DNA of 7,711 nt, from the NCBI GenBank assembly GCA_007136585.1, contig SLGR01000019.1:1-7711 (forward strand). Direction: 5' to 3'. Positions 5,598 to 7,711 of this stretch are shown here, one piece after another. The position numbers were made by a program, and so were the translations under genes. The number at the start of each line of letters is the position of its first letter. Position 1 is the stretch's first letter. Source of the stretch: Candidatus Sumerlaeota bacterium (GTDB taxonomy: Bacteria; CG03; SLGR01). The notes beneath the pieces were generated by a model, which was not told the DNA's origin, did no database searches, and saw nothing but the letters and a program-made list of their open reading frames with translations.

Positions 5598-7711
5598 TTA
5601 TACTCTTCCTTCCTTAGTATCCCGGCCGAATACCTTGTAATATCCGGCCGCCGCCAACGACAATATAAGACCCAGTCCCAGAACCATAATTATCTTACCG
5701 TGAATCTTTTCAAGAAAGCGCATTTTTCCGAACTCAAGGTCAAGAAGTATTCTGCCCTCCACTGCCTCAGGGGGGGCCGGGGCCTCCTCCACAGGGCTTG
5801 CGAACTGGCTGACCCCGAAAGCAATGGTCGCCTGGGGTTTTACCACAAAAACTATCTCATCCATATCTCCTATCTTGCTCCATTGTATAGGCTCCTTTAA
5901 CATGGACCACCCAACGGAGGTTTCCAGGGGAATACCCTGAACTCCTCCGGGACCCTTAAACTCGGCCTTAAGGCTTATACTCTCAGCAAGTTCAGGCTCG
6001 GGTATTTTTACCGCTACGTACGCGGCGTCAAAGTTTTCAGGTCTAACCTCTCCGGGGTACTGGTTTGTCCAGACCCCCGCGGCGGAGTCAGGGGTCACCC
6101 TGAAATCCAGCTGCAGGACCTCTCTTGCTGCATGCGGGTCATAAACCCGCTCAATCAGCCCTTCGGCATCGCCAAGCTTAAAAATACCCATACCCTCGGC
6201 GTCAAGCAGTGTTATAAGCCCGGGTTCAACGATAAAGGGATCTTCAGGAAGTTCGGTTTCGGTAAACCTGAAATCAAAGAGCAGGGTTCCTTTAATATCT
6301 TCGTCGGCAGCCGGTTGCGCTACCATAACAACCTCATCAATACTTTCTATAAGCTCCCATTCTATAGGGGCGGCAAATGTATTTAATCCGTCTCGCAGCT
6401 CCAGGGGGACGGTCTGCACATCGCCGGCGGGCCCTTTAATTTCAAGGTTGAGTCTTATATCGCGCGACTGTCCGGGTTCAGGAAGAATTATATTCCCTTC
6501 TACCGTTTTTACGGTTTCGGCATCCAGCCATTTTGGGTACTGGTTTGTCCAGACCCCCACAACGGTCCCTTCCGGTGCCGAATACTCAAAAGAAAGAAGA
6601 TCTGACTCAGTCTCATGGCTGTATACCCGCGAGACACTCCCCTCGGAATCTCCTATATTGAAAACCCCCATACCGCCCGCGCTGAAAATATCCGGCTTCC
6701 TTTCGGGAAGATCCTTTTCCTCCGGTCTTTCAATATCCAGGAACTTAAGATCGAAATACACGCTCCCCGAAACTTCCTCTCCGGGGACTGGTTCAACAAC
6801 AAAGACCGCTTCGTCCAGCTGCGCTATATGCTCCCAGTCTATGAACTCCTTAAATGCGTTGGCCCCCTCTTCAACCCTGAGCGGCACTCTCTGAGTCTCC
6901 CCGGCTGGGCCTTTGAGCTCCAGCATGATGTTTAAAAGATCCGGGTTTATTTCACCCGGAATCCCTACAGCGGCCTTAACAGCGGTTACTGTTTCAGGGG
7001 AAAGCCCCCCAGGATATTCGTTCGTCCATATGCCGGTGACGGTTCCCTCCGGAAGCTGATATTCAAACCTGAGGGCCTCTCTTTCAAGAACCCGGCTCCG
7101 CGCGCGGCGGACGCTCCCTTCGGAGTCTCCTATATTAAATACGCCCATACCCCCGGCGGAGAATATATCAAACTCATCCTCTGCGGCTTCTCTCTCCTCC
7201 GGCTCGTCTGTCTCAAGGAATTCCAGGTCAAAGTAGAGGATACCCCTGGCCGTCTCATCATATGAAGGTTCAGCCACAAGCACCGTCTCTTCTACACTTT
7301 CCAGGGCTTCCCAGTCTATAAGATTATAAAAAACGCTCCACCCCTCCCCAGGATAGAGCGGGATAACCTGCATCATCTCATCGGGGCCTTTAAGCTCCAG
7401 TTTCAACCGGATAGATTCAAGCTGTTCATCCTCTTCGGACCTTAACCTCACTCTTACGGTATTTGCGTACTCCGGGGTTAGTTCTTCCGGGTATCCCCTG
7501 GTCCATACACCCGCAGCCGAACCCTCCGGGACCTCATACTCAAATCGTATAACGTATTTATCGTACTCTTCGCTCCGGGCAAATCTTGAGCTGCCCTCTG
7601 CCTCGCCTATTGTAAAGACACCGGTCTCCTCCGCATCAATAGGGCCGAATGAGAGCCCGTGGGAGAGGCCGGCGGATACCAGAAGCCCTCCTGCCAAAAC
7701 CAGGGTGCTCC
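5598..7711 (-). CDS. Four-repeat extracytoplasmic protein with C-terminal membrane anchor, putative carbohydrate-binding (5' end outside window)
   Basis: The frame is open to the window edge and ends with TAA. A TTG at 7697 could be taken as a start, giving 699 residues. However, the frame continues upstream as S-T-L-V, so the hydrophobic stretch STLVLAGGLLVSAGL reads as the core of a signal peptide and the true start should lie past 7711. Residue numbers here count from that TTG. Four repeats follow (about 26-163, 184-321, 343-480 and 502-657), joined by acidic, Pro-containing linkers. Each has G-[VI]-F-x-[IL]-G-[ED]-[AS]-E-G, then WT-x-x-YP, KGP, a second tryptophan, and a closing strand resembling YFDLEFL. 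A membrane helix at ~668-688 and a short tail (KVFGRDTKEGRV) end the protein, giving type I topology. The strongly acidic chain and the beta-rich pattern ending in a YFDLEF strand resemble galactose-binding-like or CBM sandwiches. Carbohydrate binding is inferred, supported mainly by the adjacent GH94 gene; no named family was recognised. A structural or adhesion role is possible. Confidence 0.9.
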   Translation of the reverse strand, partial: STLVLAGGLLVSAGLSHGLSFGPIDAEETGVFTIGEAEGSSRFARSEEYDKYVIRFEYEVPEGSAAGVWTRGYPEELTPEYANTVRVRLRSEEDEQLESIRLKLELKGPDEMMQVIPLYPGEGWSVFYNLIDWEALESVEETVLVAEPSYDETARGILYFDLEFLETDEPEEREAAEDEFDIFSAGGMGVFNIGDSEGSVRRARSRVLEREALRFEYQLPEGTVTGIWTNEYPGGLSPETVTAVKAAVGIPGEINPDLLNIMLELKGPAGETQRVPLRVEEGANAFKEFIDWEHIAQLDEAVFVVEPVPGEEVSGSVYFDLKFLDIERPEEKDLPERKPDIFSAGGMGVFNIGDSEGSVSRVYSHETESDLLSFEYSAPEGTVVGVWTNQYPKWLDAETVKTVEGNIILPEPGQSRDIRLNLEIKGPAGDVQTVPLELRDGLNTFAAPIEWELIESIDEVVMVAQPAADEDIKGTLLFDFRFTETELPEDPFIVEPGLITLLDAEGMGIFKLGDAEGLIERVYDPHAAREVLQLDFRVTPDSAAGVWTNQYPGEVRPENFDAAYVAVKIPEPELAESISLKAEFKGPGGVQGIPLETSVGWSMLKEPIQWSKIGDMDEIVFVVKPQATIAFGVSQFASPVEEAPAPPEAVEGRILLDLEFGKMRFLEKIHGKIIMVLGLGLILSLAAAGYYKVFGRDTKEGRV
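5603..5615 (-). promoter_or_regulatory. Purine-rich Shine-Dalgarno-like tract inside the end of the upstream gene, unusually far from the next ATG
   Basis: On the minus strand AAGGAAGGAAGAG encodes the last residues of the repeat protein (K-E-G-R) just before its TAA. It is the only strong anti-16S-like tract near the GH94 gene start, but 18 bases separate it from the ATG at 5584, more than the usual 5-10. The sequence directly before the ATG (TACAGAAAA) is only weakly purine-rich. No in-frame ATG, GTG or TTG is seen closer to the tract, so the ATG is kept as start, with translation probably coupled to termination of the upstream gene. Confidence 0.35.
5727..7622 (-). repeat. Tandem array of four ~477-bp coding repeats (about 159 residues each)
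   Basis: Unit boundaries in transcription order are about 7622-7209, 7148-6735, 6671-6258 and 6194-5727. The first conserved tryptophan falls at residues 65, 224, 383 and 543 (spacing 159, 159, 160). The second falls at 129, 288, 447 and 606 (spacing 159 each time). Units 2 and 3 are most alike, sharing an identical stretch around FSAGGMGVFNIGDSEGS. DNA identity also persists: the 19 bases at 6061 (tggtttgtccagacccccg) recur at 6541 with only the last base changed. Unit 4 has drifted most and carries an extra Pro/Ala/Glu-rich segment of about 25 residues before its last strand. The array looks like successive duplication of one beta-sandwich domain. Confidence 0.92.
7650..7711 (-). other. Probable signal peptide hydrophobic core of the repeat protein (cut by window edge)
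   Basis: Reading from the edge, the frame encodes S-T-L-V-L-A-G-G-L-L-V-S-A-G-L-S-H-G-L-S and then turns polar. This is the size and composition of a signal peptide h-region with a small-residue cleavage region (around SHG or GLS). The basic n-region and initiator codon would lie outside the window. An extracytoplasmic location for the repeats fits this together with the single C-terminal membrane helix. Confidence 0.6.

Noticed and set aside
6448-6935. Overlapping plus-strand open frames of 148 and 106 codons
   Set aside because: They lie antisense to repeat units 2 and 3 of the minus-strand gene and overlap each other in different frames. The Ser/Thr/Pro-rich translation is typical of the complement of an acidic coding sequence.
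7695-7697. TTG as the true start codon of the repeat protein
   Set aside because: The frame stays open for the remaining 14 bases to the window edge and encodes more of the same hydrophobic segment (S-T-L-V). Starting at TTG would cut a signal peptide core in half and leave no basic n-region.

Overview
The window holds two minus-strand genes in tight tandem, probably part of one operon that runs off both ends. In transcription order they are (i) the 3' 2.1 kb of a secreted or membrane-anchored protein built from four copies of a ~159-residue repeat (5598-7711, 5' end outside the window), and (ii) a complete 1847-residue integral membrane protein whose C-terminal ~1060 residues are a GH94-type glycoside phosphorylase module (41-5584). 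Only 13 bases separate them. Just 40 bases follow the second gene, and these contain a possible ribosome binding site for a further gene beyond the edge. No RNA gene, insertion sequence, CRISPR array or clear terminator is visible. Plus-strand open frames here look like antisense shadows.

The GH94 module resembles the C-terminal third of cyclic beta-1,2-glucan synthases (NdvB/ChvB/Cgs) and the stand-alone 1,2-beta-oligoglucan phosphorylases. It has two consecutive Glyco_transf_36-type beta-sandwich domains, then an (alpha/alpha)6-type catalytic domain that keeps the family's GDWNDG, GFRDQLQD and YTGS-GW motifs. The N-terminal half is not the GT84 glucosyltransferase plus GH189 cyclisation region of those synthases. 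It is a roughly 18-helix membrane domain that I do not recognise. Positive charges place the catalytic domain in the cytoplasm, where phosphate or glucose 1-phosphate is available.

The upstream protein has a signal-peptide-like N-terminus, four repeats that look like carbohydrate-binding beta-sandwiches with invariant tryptophans, and a single C-terminal membrane helix with a short basic tail. A working hypothesis is an envelope-spanning glycan-handling unit: the repeat protein binds a glycan outside, the polytopic domain conducts or holds it, and the GH94 domain phosphorolyses it (or builds it) inside. Every step except the GH94 assignment and the gross topology is inference.

The source is bacterial, probably Gram-negative, with roughly balanced base composition. 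Giant membrane-GH94 proteins and repeat-rich envelope proteins suggest an environmental lineage such as Omnitrophota or another PVC-related group, but this is a weak impression and not a taxonomic call.
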